Part shown: piece by piece, positions 24,719 through 32,130 of the stretch
Layout: every line of letters starts with the position of its first letter
Position numbering within the stretch: position 1 is the first letter of the stretch
NCBI RefSeq assembly: GCF_000482725.1
Contig: NZ_AXWP01000064.1
Coordinates: forward strand, 1-32,130
DNA length: 32,130 nucleotides
Reading direction: 5' to 3'
Origin: Psychromonas arctica DSM 14288
Lineage (GTDB): Bacteria; Pseudomonadota; Gammaproteobacteria; Enterobacterales; Psychromonadaceae
Notes under the pieces: model-generated
What the model was told of the DNA's origin: nothing
Database searches by the model: none
What the model saw: only the letters and a program-made list of their open reading frames with translations
Made by a program: the position numbers and the translations under genes

Positions 24719-26094
24719 TCGAATTTATTCCTCTATGGTTATTTGCTTTTGCCTTCATCATTTTATTGATTGGTTATCCGGTTGCGTTTGCGCTAGCTGG
24801 CTCGGCTTTATTATTTGCGCTAGTTGGCTTTGCAACAGATACCTTTGATAGTGTTTTTTTAGAAGCTATTCCAAATCGTATACAAGGTATTCTAGCCAAT
24901 GACTTATTAATAGCGATCCCCTTATTTGTATTTATGGGGGTGATGTTAGAGAAGTCCAAAATAGCCGAAGACCTGTTAGATACCATGGGCCAAGTTTTTG
25001 GTGGTAAACCTGGTGGTCTCGGCTTATCAGTACTGATTGTTGGTATGTTATTAGCCGCTAGTACTGGGATTGTTGGTGCAACGGTTGTAACGATGGGCCT
25101 GTTAGCATTACCGACCATGCTTAAGCGTGGTTATTCTCCGCAAGTTGCAACGGGTGTAATTTGTGCATCGGGCACCTTAGGACAAATCATTCCACCTTCT
25201 ATTGTATTGGTGTTACTGGGTGATGTGATCTCTTCCTCTTATCAACAAGCGCAATTAGATCAAGGTATCTTCTCTCCGGAAAGTGTCACCGTAGGAGACC
25301 TATTTTTAGGTGCTTTGCTGCCTGGTATTTTATTGGTCAGCTTATATGCTATTTATATTATCGCTATTGCTATTATTGCCCCTAAAAAAGTACCGCCTAT
25401 CCCTGCCGATGAACGTAAGGTAAGTAGAGAGCTGTGGATACAAGTGCTAACCGTATTGATTCCGCCAATTGGTTTAATCGTATTAGTACTGGGCTCTATT
25501 CTCGGCGGTATCGCAACACCAACGGAAGCTGCATCTGTGGGTTCTATTGGAGCGATTATTCTCGCTAAACTTAAGAATACACTTACCTTTCCTGTATTAC
25601 AGAAAGTGTTACGCAGCACTACTGAAGTAACCTCAATGGTATTTATGATACTCATTGGTGCTTCTATCTTCTCATTGGTCTTTAGAGGTTTTGGTGGTGA
25701 TGACCTAGTGCGTGAGTTTTTAACTAACTTACCGGGTGGTGTGTTTGGTGCAGTCTTTTTAGTGATGTTAGTGATGTTCTTGCTGGGATTCTTTTTAGAC
25801 TTTATTGAAATCACTTTTGTTGTGATCCCTATTGTTGCCCCTATCTTGCTAGCAATGGGCATTGACCCTATCTGGTTAGGTATTATGATCGCGTTAAATT
25901 TACAAACGTCGTTCTTAACACCACCCTTTGGATTCTCACTGTTTTATTTGCGTGGTGTCGCGCCCGACTCGGTATCAACGCCACAAATTTATCGCGGTGT
26001 TATTCCCTTTATAGGGATTCAAATAGTGGTGATTGGCCTACTTGCTTATTACCCGCAACTGGCAACGTGGTTACCTGAACTAGTGTACGGTTAA
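24715..26094 (+). CDS. TRAP transporter large permease (DctM) of the TakP-type system
   Basis: A 459-residue membrane protein with about 12 helices. Marks are PLFVFMGVMLEKS, the glycine-rich AASTGIVGATVVTMG, GTLGQIIPPSIVLVLLGD, PTEAASVGSIGA and SFLTPPFGFSLFYLRG. The last stretch and the insert of about 30 residues near 180-200 (charged, facing outward) are usual for the mono-carboxylate group of DctM proteins. Co-translated with the small permease. Confidence 0.94.
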   Translation: MIEFIPLWLFAFAFIILLIGYPVAFALAGSALLFALVGFATDTFDSVFLEAIPNRIQGILANDLLIAIPLFVFMGVMLEKSKIAEDLLDTMGQVFGGKPGGLGLSVLIVGMLLAASTGIVGATVVTMGLLALPTMLKRGYSPQVATGVICASGTLGQIIPPSIVLVLLGDVISSSYQQAQLDQGIFSPESVTVGDLFLGALLPGILLVSLYAIYIIAIAIIAPKKVPPIPADERKVSRELWIQVLTVLIPPIGLIVLVLGSILGGIATPTEAASVGSIGAIILAKLKNTLTFPVLQKVLRSTTEVTSMVFMILIGASIFSLVFRGFGGDDLVREFLTNLPGGVFGAVFLVMLVMFLLGFFLDFIEITFVVIPIVAPILLAMGIDPIWLGIMIALNLQTSFLTPPFGFSLFYLRGVAPDSVSTPQIYRGVIPFIGIQIVVIGLLAYYPQLATWLPELVYG

Positions 26095-26133
26095 CCCAAC
26101 CAGAAACTAGCACTTCACTTAGCTGCAACCTAC

Positions 26134-26162
26134 AAAGCGCTCTTTATACAGGGCGCTTTTTT
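26134..26162 (+). terminator. Rho-independent terminator of the second TRAP operon
   Basis: AAAGCGC pairs with GCGCTTT around a ~13-base loop, followed by a run of T. Confidence 0.88.
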
Positions 26163-26351
26163 ATACCCGTTACTATCACTATTAACTTACGGCATCAGTC
26201 ATGCTGTTCTGTATATTCTTTGCTCGCGGTAATAGTTATGCCATGCGCGTGAACTTTATGAACAAAATGCCCATAACGTTGTTAATCGCCATTATTTACA
26301 TTTAATAAACCGTCACAGTGTGCCTATTAAGCTTTGTGTAATATCAATCAC

Positions 26352-26379
26352 CATTAACACTAACCCTTGGTCGTTAATG
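26352..26379. promoter_or_regulatory. Inverted repeat upstream of tctC, possible regulator site
   Basis: CATTAAC and GTTAATG are perfect 7-base arms 14 bases apart, ending 36 bases before the tctC start. A CitB-type regulator encoded at the end of this cluster could bind here; the link is inferred from position. Confidence 0.35.
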
Positions 26380-26415
26380 TGAATTATTTGATAACTAATA
26401 TAAGGAATGGAAACC

Positions 26416-27396
26416 ATGTTAAAGCGATTTAAAAAGTGCATAACGAGAGCAATTATAGTGGCAAGTATTACAACACTTTCATCAATATCTTGGGCTGCTG
26501 AGTTAGAAGAAATTCACTTTATTGTGCCGGGCGGTGCAGGCGGTGGTTGGGATATGACTGCGCGTGGTACTGGTGATGTATTAATGAAAGAAGGGTTAGT
26601 GGATACTGTTTCTTATCAAAATTTATCGGGTGGCGGTGGTGGTAAAGCGATCGCACATATGATTGAAACCGCAGCTCGCCAACAAGACACCTTAATGGTC
26701 AATTCAACACCGATCGTAATTCGCTCACTAACGGGTATTTTCCCACAATCGTTTAGAGATTTGACACCTGTTGCTGCCACTATTGCCGATTATGGTGCAA
26801 TCGTCGTAGCCAATGATTCAAAATATCAAAACTGGCAAGAAGTGGTTGCAGATTTTAAACAAGATCCCCGTAAAGTGAAGGTGGCAGGAGGGTCGGCACG
26901 TGGCAGTATGGATCATCTTATCGTTGCGGCAGCATTTAAAGGAGAGGGCTTTGATGCACGCTCAGTACGTTATATTGCATATGACGCAGGCGGTAAAGCA
27001 ATGGCTGCAGTATTGTCTGGTGAAACCCCTTTGTTATCAACTGGATTAGGTGAAGTGTTAGAAATGTCAAAAAGTGGCCAAGTGCGCGTACTGGCTATTA
27101 CTGCACCGGAGCGTTTAGCTGCTGCACCGAATGTCCCAACTTTAACTGAAATGGGTAATCAAACTGTATTTGCTAACTGGCGCGGATTCTTTGCTTCTCC
27201 TGGTATCAGCGATGAGAAAGTGGCGCAATGGAATAAAGCATTTGCGGCTATGTATAAAACTGATCGTTGGACAACAGTACGAGATAGAAATGGTTGGATT
27301 GATAACTATAAAGCAGACAAAGACTTTTATGCTTTCTTAGAAGAGCAAGAGCAACAAATGGGTGACTTGATGCGTGAATTAGGTTTCCTTAAATAG
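26416..27396 (+). CDS. tctC: TctC-family periplasmic binding protein (tripartite tricarboxylate transporter)
   Basis: A 326-residue binding protein. I start it at the ATG at 26416 because AAGGA lies 9 bases before it; the ATG at 26407 touches that site directly. The signal peptide ends SSISWAA. The mature part has IHFIVPGGAGGGWDMTAR, the family's carboxylate loop, then YQNLSGGGGGKAIAHM, VAGGSARGSMDHL, and NVPTLTEMGNQ. TctC proteins bring citrate or other carboxylates to the TctAB membrane complex. A stem-loop separates it from tctB. Confidence 0.92.
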   Translation: MLKRFKKCITRAIIVASITTLSSISWAAELEEIHFIVPGGAGGGWDMTARGTGDVLMKEGLVDTVSYQNLSGGGGGKAIAHMIETAARQQDTLMVNSTPIVIRSLTGIFPQSFRDLTPVAATIADYGAIVVANDSKYQNWQEVVADFKQDPRKVKVAGGSARGSMDHLIVAAAFKGEGFDARSVRYIAYDAGGKAMAAVLSGETPLLSTGLGEVLEMSKSGQVRVLAITAPERLAAAPNVPTLTEMGNQTVFANWRGFFASPGISDEKVAQWNKAFAAMYKTDRWTTVRDRNGWIDNYKADKDFYAFLEEQEQQMGDLMRELGFLK

Positions 27397-27410
27397 TTCA
27401 TGCCCTCAAT

Positions 27411-27448
27411 AAGCCACCACGATATATCTATTCGTTGTGGCTTCTTTT
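27411..27448 (+). terminator. Stem-loop between tctC and tctB (partial terminator)
   Basis: AAGCCAC pairs with GTGGCTT and, inside, ACGA with TCGT; a C and a run of five T follow. It probably lowers expression of the membrane genes relative to tctC. Confidence 0.8.
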
Positions 27449-27463
27449 TCATTGGAGTGACTC

Positions 27464-27976
27464 ATGCAATCAAGCAACTTTTCATTATTAAACCGAGACC
27501 GAGTCAGTGGATTAATTTTCCTCGTGGTTTGTTTTGTCTACGGTTATCAAACAACGCAAATTCAACTTTTTCCCGGTGATGAATATGAAGCGTTCACGGC
27601 ACGTACATTACCTTATTTACTCACAGCTGCAGGTATTGTGATGTCATTGTTATTGATCGTCATGTCACCCAATTCATCTTGTCCGTCAAACTCTTGCGAA
27701 TTTGATAGCAGTGATGAAAAGCATATGAATTGGAAACTGTTAGGTGCTTTTATTGTATTAATGACAGCTTACGGTTTTGGCCTAACTTGGCTGGGATTTG
27801 TGCTTGCTACCAGTTTATTTTTAATGGTCGGATTTTGGTTATTGGGCGAACGTCGAAAAGCGGTGCTATTTGGTGCCTCTTTTCCTTTTGTTATTTTATT
27901 TTGGTTATTGCTCACTCAAGCGCTAGATATTTATCTGGAACCTGGTTACCTGTTTTTAAGTTTGTTAGGAAGTTAA
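27464..27976 (+). CDS. tctB: TctB-family small membrane subunit
   Basis: A 170-residue membrane protein with four predicted helices and the usual TctB plan: a first helix after RDRVSGLIFLVV, the periplasmic stretch FPGDEYEAFTARTLPYLL, and a last helix region ending YLEPGYLF. GGAG stands before the ATG. It lies 3 bases before tctA. Confidence 0.9.
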   Translation: MQSSNFSLLNRDRVSGLIFLVVCFVYGYQTTQIQLFPGDEYEAFTARTLPYLLTAAGIVMSLLLIVMSPNSSCPSNSCEFDSSDEKHMNWKLLGAFIVLMTAYGFGLTWLGFVLATSLFLMVGFWLLGERRKAVLFGASFPFVILFWLLLTQALDIYLEPGYLFLSLLGS

Positions 27977-27979
27977 GCT

Positions 27980-29515
27980 ATGTTAGATGGAATTTTAATT
28001 GGTTTATCCACTGCCATGATGCCGACCAACTTAATGATGGTTATGGTTGGTTGTTTTATTGGTACTTTTATCGGTATGTTACCCGGACTAGGGCCTATTT
28101 CTGCGATCGCATTAATGATTCCTGTTACTTATGGTCTAGACCCTTCATCGGGCATGATCTTAATGGCCGGTGTTTATTACGGTGCAATTTTTGGCGGTTC
28201 AACATCATCAATATTGATTAATGCACCGGGTTGCTCTTCTACCGTAGTGACAGCTTTTGATGGTTATCCTTTAGCGCAAAAAGGGCAAGCGGGGAAAGCC
28301 TTAGCGCTGGCCGCTTACTCCTCATTCACTGGCGGCACACTCTCTGCGATCATGCTATTAGTGGCAGCCCCTGCTTTAGCAAAAGTATCACTTAGCTTTC
28401 AATCTTCTGATTATTTTGCATTGATGTTAGTCGGACTGTCAGCGGTTGCTGCCTTTGCAGGTAAAGGACAAGTTTTAAAAGCCTGGATGATGACTATTCT
28501 AGGTTTAATGTTGGCAACAGTAGGCATTGATAAAGGTATTGGAGTAGAACGATTTACGTTTGGTTTAACCGATTTAATGGATGGTTTTAGCTTCTTATTG
28601 TTAGCGATGGCCACATTTGCCCTAGGCGAAACATTAATGGGGATATTAAAACCAGAGAAAGATACTGCGGGTGCTGAAAACAGTGCTTTATCTGAAATAG
28701 GTAGTATGAAAATAAGTAAAGAAGAGATTAAAGAAGTCGCGCCGGTTGCGCTCCGCTCTTCTATTTTAGGTTTTTTTATTGGTGTCCTACCTGGTGCAGG
28801 AGCTACGATTGCGGCATTTCTTAGCTATGGTTTAGAAAGAAATTTAGCACCAAAGGATAAAAAAGAAGAATTTGGTAAAGGTAGTTTACGCGGTTTAGTT
28901 GCACCTGAATCAGCCAATAATGCGGCATCAAGTGGCTCCTTTGTACCTTTATTAACTTTAGGGATTCCCGGCTCTGGTACTACCGCTATCATGTTAGGAG
29001 CATTAATCTCTTACGGTATTCAACCTGGACCGCGTTTGTTTGTTGATAACCCTGAGATATTCTGGTCGGTTATTATTTCAATGTATGTGGGCAACGTTGT
29101 CTTGATTATACTAAATCTACCACTGATCCCTTATATTTCGAAATTATTAGCAGTGCCACGAACCGTATTATTGCCAATGATTATCTTCTTCTCTATTACC
29201 GGCGTTTATTTAGTTTCTTTTAATACCATTGATGTGTTTATCATGATCGCGATTGCGATGGTGGCAATATTACTCAGGTTAGCCAACTTCCCGTTAGCGC
29301 CTTTATTATTGGGTTTTATTTTGGGTGGATTAATGGAAGAAAATTTACGCCGCTCATTAATGATCAGTGATGGGGAGTTAAGCTTTATCTTGGAACGACC
29401 TATTACCTTAACATTTACTATTATTTCAGTATTGGTATTAGTTGCACCAGTGTTGTTGACGATACTTAATCGTTATCGAGTAAAAAAAGCAAAGCTAGTT
29501 GAAAAGGTGGGGTAA
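27980..29515 (+). CDS. tctA: TctA-family large membrane subunit
   Basis: A 511-residue carrier with about 12 helices, the normal size. Family motifs: GTFIGMLPGLGPISAIALM, YYGAIFGGSTSSILINAPG, the repeat GVLPGAGATIAAFLSYGLE, APESANNAASSGSFVPLLTLGIPGS across two pieces, and the end LEENLRRSL-like stretch MEENLRRSLMISDG. The two LPG(L/A)G loops are the paired substrate and ion sites of the family. It ends in a terminator shared with the regulator on the other strand. Confidence 0.95.
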   Translation: MLDGILIGLSTAMMPTNLMMVMVGCFIGTFIGMLPGLGPISAIALMIPVTYGLDPSSGMILMAGVYYGAIFGGSTSSILINAPGCSSTVVTAFDGYPLAQKGQAGKALALAAYSSFTGGTLSAIMLLVAAPALAKVSLSFQSSDYFALMLVGLSAVAAFAGKGQVLKAWMMTILGLMLATVGIDKGIGVERFTFGLTDLMDGFSFLLLAMATFALGETLMGILKPEKDTAGAENSALSEIGSMKISKEEIKEVAPVALRSSILGFFIGVLPGAGATIAAFLSYGLERNLAPKDKKEEFGKGSLRGLVAPESANNAASSGSFVPLLTLGIPGSGTTAIMLGALISYGIQPGPRLFVDNPEIFWSVIISMYVGNVVLIILNLPLIPYISKLLAVPRTVLLPMIIFFSITGVYLVSFNTIDVFIMIAIAMVAILLRLANFPLAPLLLGFILGGLMEENLRRSLMISDGELSFILERPITLTFTIISVLVLVAPVLLTILNRYRVKKAKLVEKVG

Positions 29516-29544
29516 AAGCAATTAATAACTACTGATCACAACGA

Positions 29545-29577
29545 CAAAAAAACAGCGCGAGATGCGCTGTTTTTTTA
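29545..29577. terminator. Bidirectional terminator between tctA and the response regulator
   Basis: ACAGCGC pairs with GCGCTGT around GAGAT, with an A-run before and a T-run after it. Confidence 0.94.
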
Positions 29578-29580
29578 TAA

Positions 29581-30267
29581 TTATTGTTTTTTATAGGTTC
29601 TTTCTGGACGACCCACAGTACCGTAATTAAGATCCGCCACTAATTCACCGGTACTGATCAAGTGCTCTAAATACCGCCGGGTGGTTGTTCGGCTTGCTCC
29701 TATTCTTTCACCCGCATTATCTGCTGTGATCTGTTGATGGGTTAAAAATAATTCTCGTACCTTTTCTAATGTCACAGCATCAATACCTTTAGGTAAACGC
29801 AATGGGGTAACTGCACTTGAACTCTTTACTGATATCATGGCATCCACTATGCGTTGGTCCAAATCATCCAAATGGCCAAACTTACTGTGCTGTTTTAAAT
29901 ATTTATTCAAAGACTCCTCTAAGCGAGCAAACACTACTGGTTTTAATATGTAGTCAACAACACCACCGCGCATCGCCGTTTGTAGAGTTTCCGCATCACG
30001 GTCTGCGGTAATTAGAATAACATCACACTGTTGTTGCTTTTGGCGTAACTCTCGTAAAATATCTAGACCATTACCGTCGGGCAAATAGACATCTAATAAA
30101 ATCAAATCAGGTGTTAGCAAATCTAATAAGGTTTCCGCTTCACTCTGGCTGGTTGCGATACCGACCACATTTAAGCGTTCAATTTTCATTAAATTGCGGC
30201 GATGAATTTCAGCAATCGCTAAATCATCCTCTATTATCAGTACTTTAACCTCATTAAATGGTAGCAT
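29581..30267 (-). CDS. CitB/DcuR-type response regulator
   Basis: A 228-residue regulator. The receiver (1-125) has acidic residues at 13-15, phospho-acceptor D59 in LILLDVYLP, T85 in LITAD and K107 in YILKPV. The C-terminal part (about 140-225) is the helix-turn-helix of the CitB/DcuR group, with NAGERIGASRTTTRRYLEHL and the ending YGTVGRPERTY. It overlaps the kinase gene by 14 bases. TctABC in Salmonella is controlled by the OmpR-type TctD, so a CitB-type partner here is a different solution to the same task. Confidence 0.93.
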   Translation of the reverse strand: MLPFNEVKVLIIEDDLAIAEIHRRNLMKIERLNVVGIATSQSEAETLLDLLTPDLILLDVYLPDGNGLDILRELRQKQQQCDVILITADRDAETLQTAMRGGVVDYILKPVVFARLEESLNKYLKQHSKFGHLDDLDQRIVDAMISVKSSSAVTPLRLPKGIDAVTLEKVRELFLTHQQITADNAGERIGASRTTTRRYLEHLISTGELVADLNYGTVGRPERTYKKQ

Positions 30268-31957
30268 TATCTGTATCCTTACTATGTTTTTTCGGCAAAT
30301 AAACCGTCATGATAGTTCCTTTATCTGCAACACTATCCATGGTTAATTGCCCATGGTAACGGTTTACTATTTGATTCACGAGGTGCAATCCAACGCCTCG
30401 ATTATTGGCTGATTTACTAGAAATTCCTTGTTTAAGTAGTTTCTTTTGTACAATATCTTTTGGCAAGCCACAGCCATTATCTTCAACCTCAATAATAATT
30501 TCATTACCAAAGTCAGAAATACTCACCAATACTTTTTTGACTGATTTATTATTGTTGTCGCTAATACAAGCATCAAAACTGTTATCAATAAAGTTACCTA
30601 ATATGGTGATCAAATCTTCGGCACGTATATGCTTTGGTAATTTTAATAGCTGTGATCCTTGATCAATTTCTAGTTGTAAACCCAGTTCCTTAGCTCTTTC
30701 ACTCTTCCCTAATAATACACCCGCAACCATAGGCTCACTGATAGCTTCGCGTAGGAATTGAATTAAATGCTGGTAATGTTGTGTTTCTTGCCCGATTAAT
30801 TCTAATACTTCTTTATTTTTACCTAAATGTATTAAACCACTGATAGTATTTAATTTATTACGGTGTTCATGTGTTTGTGAGCGTAGTAAATCTGAATACT
30901 CACGAACTTGTGCTAAACGTTTAGTTAGCTCTGTTATTTCATCTTTTAGGCGAAAACTCGATACCGCACCAGCAACGTTACCATCTACGATCAATACTTG
31001 ACGATTAGCGACAACAGCTTGACCGTGGATCATTAATTCAACGTCATACTCACTGGTTTTAGTGAGTAAAATATCTGATAAATTATTACCAGGAAAAACC
31101 ACCGACATTTTTTTATTTAAAACATCTTTTGCATCCACTTTAAAGATCTCACAGGCACTGCGATTAATTGATTTCAAATTTCCCTTCGCATCAATACTAA
31201 TAACACCTTCTTTAATGGTACTCAGGGTTACTTTAAGCTCGGTATATAAACGTCCAAATTCTTCTGGCTCAAAACCAAAAATAGCATTCTGAAATTTCTT
31301 TGCGGTAAAACCAGAGACCACTGCATTGGTTAATACAACCAAGATAACCATTACTACTAGAAACAGTAAAAAATGAATCGCTTTATTTTCAATACTGGTT
31401 AGTAAATAACCAACAGAAACAACACCGATGATATTACCTTGTGTATCAATAACCGGCGTTTTTCCCCGTACTGATTTACCTAAGGAGCCTTCCGCGACTG
31501 ATATATAGGATAAGCCTTGTTTTAAAGCTTTATCGTTATCATTGCCTTTCATTTTTTTGCCAATTCTTTGATCAAGTGGGTGTGCTATACGCAACCCTTT
31601 TATATCACCAACAACAATAAAGGTGGCATCAATCGAAGTACGCAGGTATTCAATTTTTTCTTTAATCAGTGTTGGATCTTGTTGCAGGATCGCCGTAATA
31701 ATATCTCTATCTTTTGCTAAGTACTTTGCAATGCCCAAAGCATTTTTACCGCTATCTTGTTCTTCTGAGTTGATGAGATAGGCAAAGATAGCAATAGATA
31801 AAATGAGTAACTTAAAAAGACCTGAGAAGGTCATTACTAATAATAATCGGCGCCGAAAACTGACTTTTTTCCAGTTTAGTAAAATAGTATTTTGTATTGA
31901 TGAAAACATAGAAAAAACCAGAAAATAAGGAGGTAATACGAAGATTTTTAGATTCAT
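30254..31957 (-). CDS. CitA/DcuS-type sensor histidine kinase
   Basis: A 567-residue membrane kinase. Helix 1 is at about 40-62, the periplasmic PAS-like carboxylate sensor at about 63-190 (with DATFIVVGDIKGLRIAHP and KSVRGKTPVID), helix 2 at about 192-215, and a cytosolic PAS domain at about 235-340. The dimerisation helix reads RSQTHEHRNKLNTI with phospho-acceptor H363, the form used by CitA and DcuS. The ATPase has NFIDNSFDA, VEDNGCGL and RGVGLHLV. Start choice is uncertain: ATG at 31957 or the one at 31909 (17th residue), neither with a strong ribosome site. It should sense an external carboxylate and control tctCBA. Confidence 0.92.
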   Translation of the reverse strand: MNLKIFVLPPYFLVFSMFSSIQNTILLNWKKVSFRRRLLLVMTFSGLFKLLILSIAIFAYLINSEEQDSGKNALGIAKYLAKDRDIITAILQQDPTLIKEKIEYLRTSIDATFIVVGDIKGLRIAHPLDQRIGKKMKGNDNDKALKQGLSYISVAEGSLGKSVRGKTPVIDTQGNIIGVVSVGYLLTSIENKAIHFLLFLVVMVILVVLTNAVVSGFTAKKFQNAIFGFEPEEFGRLYTELKVTLSTIKEGVISIDAKGNLKSINRSACEIFKVDAKDVLNKKMSVVFPGNNLSDILLTKTSEYDVELMIHGQAVVANRQVLIVDGNVAGAVSSFRLKDEITELTKRLAQVREYSDLLRSQTHEHRNKLNTISGLIHLGKNKEVLELIGQETQHYQHLIQFLREAISEPMVAGVLLGKSERAKELGLQLEIDQGSQLLKLPKHIRAEDLITILGNFIDNSFDACISDNNNKSVKKVLVSISDFGNEIIIEVEDNGCGLPKDIVQKKLLKQGISSKSANNRGVGLHLVNQIVNRYHGQLTMDSVADKGTIMTVYLPKKHSKDTDNATI

Positions 31958-31959
31958 TA

Positions 31960-31983
31960 TCTAATCAATTAGACATAATTATA
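31960..31983 (-). promoter_or_regulatory. Possible promoter and palindrome of the CitA-type operon
   Basis: On the minus strand a perfect TATAAT (31983-31978) is followed by the near-palindrome TCTAATTGATTAGA (31973-31960), just before the kinase start. No good -35 box is visible, which would fit an activated promoter. Confidence 0.35.
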
Positions 31984-32038
31984 GCAGTGTACTAGAGGGA
32001 ATTCGGTGCTGTTGAGCCCAAAATTTACATGCTGTTTA

Positions 32039-32122
32039 TACCCAAGCTACCTCAAGATGCAAAATTGAAGGTTTGAAAGTTATCATTAATTCTACTGTCT
32101 AAAGCATCATCAAGATTGGGTA
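32039..32122. mobile_element. Possible short MITE-like element
   Basis: The left side reads TACCCAAGCTACCTCAAGATGC and the right side, on the other strand, TACCCAATCTTGATGATGC. The outer seven bases (TACCCAA/TTGGGTA) and the GATGC/GCATC blocks match. The 84-base element has no ORF. Its edge sequence recalls repeats common in Vibrio-type genomes, but that is from memory. Confidence 0.35.
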
Positions 32123-32130
32123 ACGTGTCA

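Larger units (their letters stand above)
26095..26415. other. Intergenic region between the second TRAP operon and tctC
   Basis: About 320 bases. It holds the terminator at 26134-26162 and an inverted repeat at 26352-26379. I see no protein gene; a 15-codon frame near 26260 has no ribosome site. Confidence 0.5.

Noticed and set aside
24774-25118. 114-codon minus-strand frame inside the second dctM gene
   Set aside because: The same kind of antisense shadow; no ribosome site or known motif.
25353-25862. 169-codon minus-strand frame inside the second dctM gene
   Set aside because: An antisense shadow of a strongly conserved membrane protein, with low-complexity I/S/T/K/P composition.
26250-26310. 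15-codon ORF before tctC
   Set aside because: No ribosome site and no coupling to a following gene.
27730-28221. 163-codon plus-strand frame across the end of tctB and the start of tctA
   Set aside because: It is out of frame with two clear family proteins, has no ribosome site and an odd composition rich in C, W and Y.
1-32130. tRNA, rRNA, CRISPR array or prophage
   Set aside because: No cloverleaf, rRNA segment, regularly spaced repeats or phage structural genes were seen on either strand.

Overview
The window looks like chromosome from a marine, low-GC gammaproteobacterium. The protein families and gene style resemble Psychromonas and Vibrio-type genomes, but that is an impression from protein sequence and not a database result. 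The main evidence is the number of secondary transporters for organic acids (two TRAP systems and one TTT system), each close to regulators, AT-rich intergenic regions and clear Rho-independent terminators.

Layout. (1) 1-322: the 3' end of an IS66-type transposase, running off the left edge. (2) 405-5831, minus strand: a MacA-MacB efflux pump, then a BaeS-like sensor kinase and a BaeR-like response regulator. The kinase gene is split by a perfect 35-bp tandem duplication that shifts the frame. (3) 6491-13903, plus strand: a 17-codon leader ORF coupled to a TorS/PgtB/DctB-like kinase, a sigma54-type response regulator, then a PhnD-PhnC-PhnE-PhnE ABC importer. In front of phnD lie an exact -24/-12 sigma54 promoter and an upstream palindrome, so the two-component system very probably drives the importer. 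A possible 38-codon ORF ends the operon. (4) 14051-17296: a GlpD-family dehydrogenase facing a GlpR-like DeoR regulator and a cytosolic glycerophosphodiester phosphodiesterase. (5) 17632-22730: a TRAP transporter with a lipoprotein binding protein, a HAD phosphatase and an EamA permease. GlpR-type operator palindromes lie in front of glpD, ugpQ and the TRAP binding protein. (6) 22869-26094: a second TRAP transporter of the 2-oxoacid/lactate type. (7) 26416-31957: a TctCBA tripartite tricarboxylate transporter facing a CitA/CitB-type two-component system. (8) 32039-32122: a possible small MITE-like element.

The most interesting part is 6.5-21.7 kb. A 'phosphonate-type' ABC importer has no C-P lyase, phosphonatase or phosphite dehydrogenase beside it. 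Its neighbours are genes that process glycerol phosphate: GlpD, UgpQ, a GlpR-like repressor and a sugar-phosphatase-type HAD enzyme. I infer a two-branch uptake and breakdown system for glycerophosphoryl or related phospho-organic compounds. One branch (PhnDCEE) would be switched on by a sigma54 two-component system. The other (TRAP, GDPD, GlpD) would be repressed by the DeoR protein. The substrate cannot be read from the sequence.
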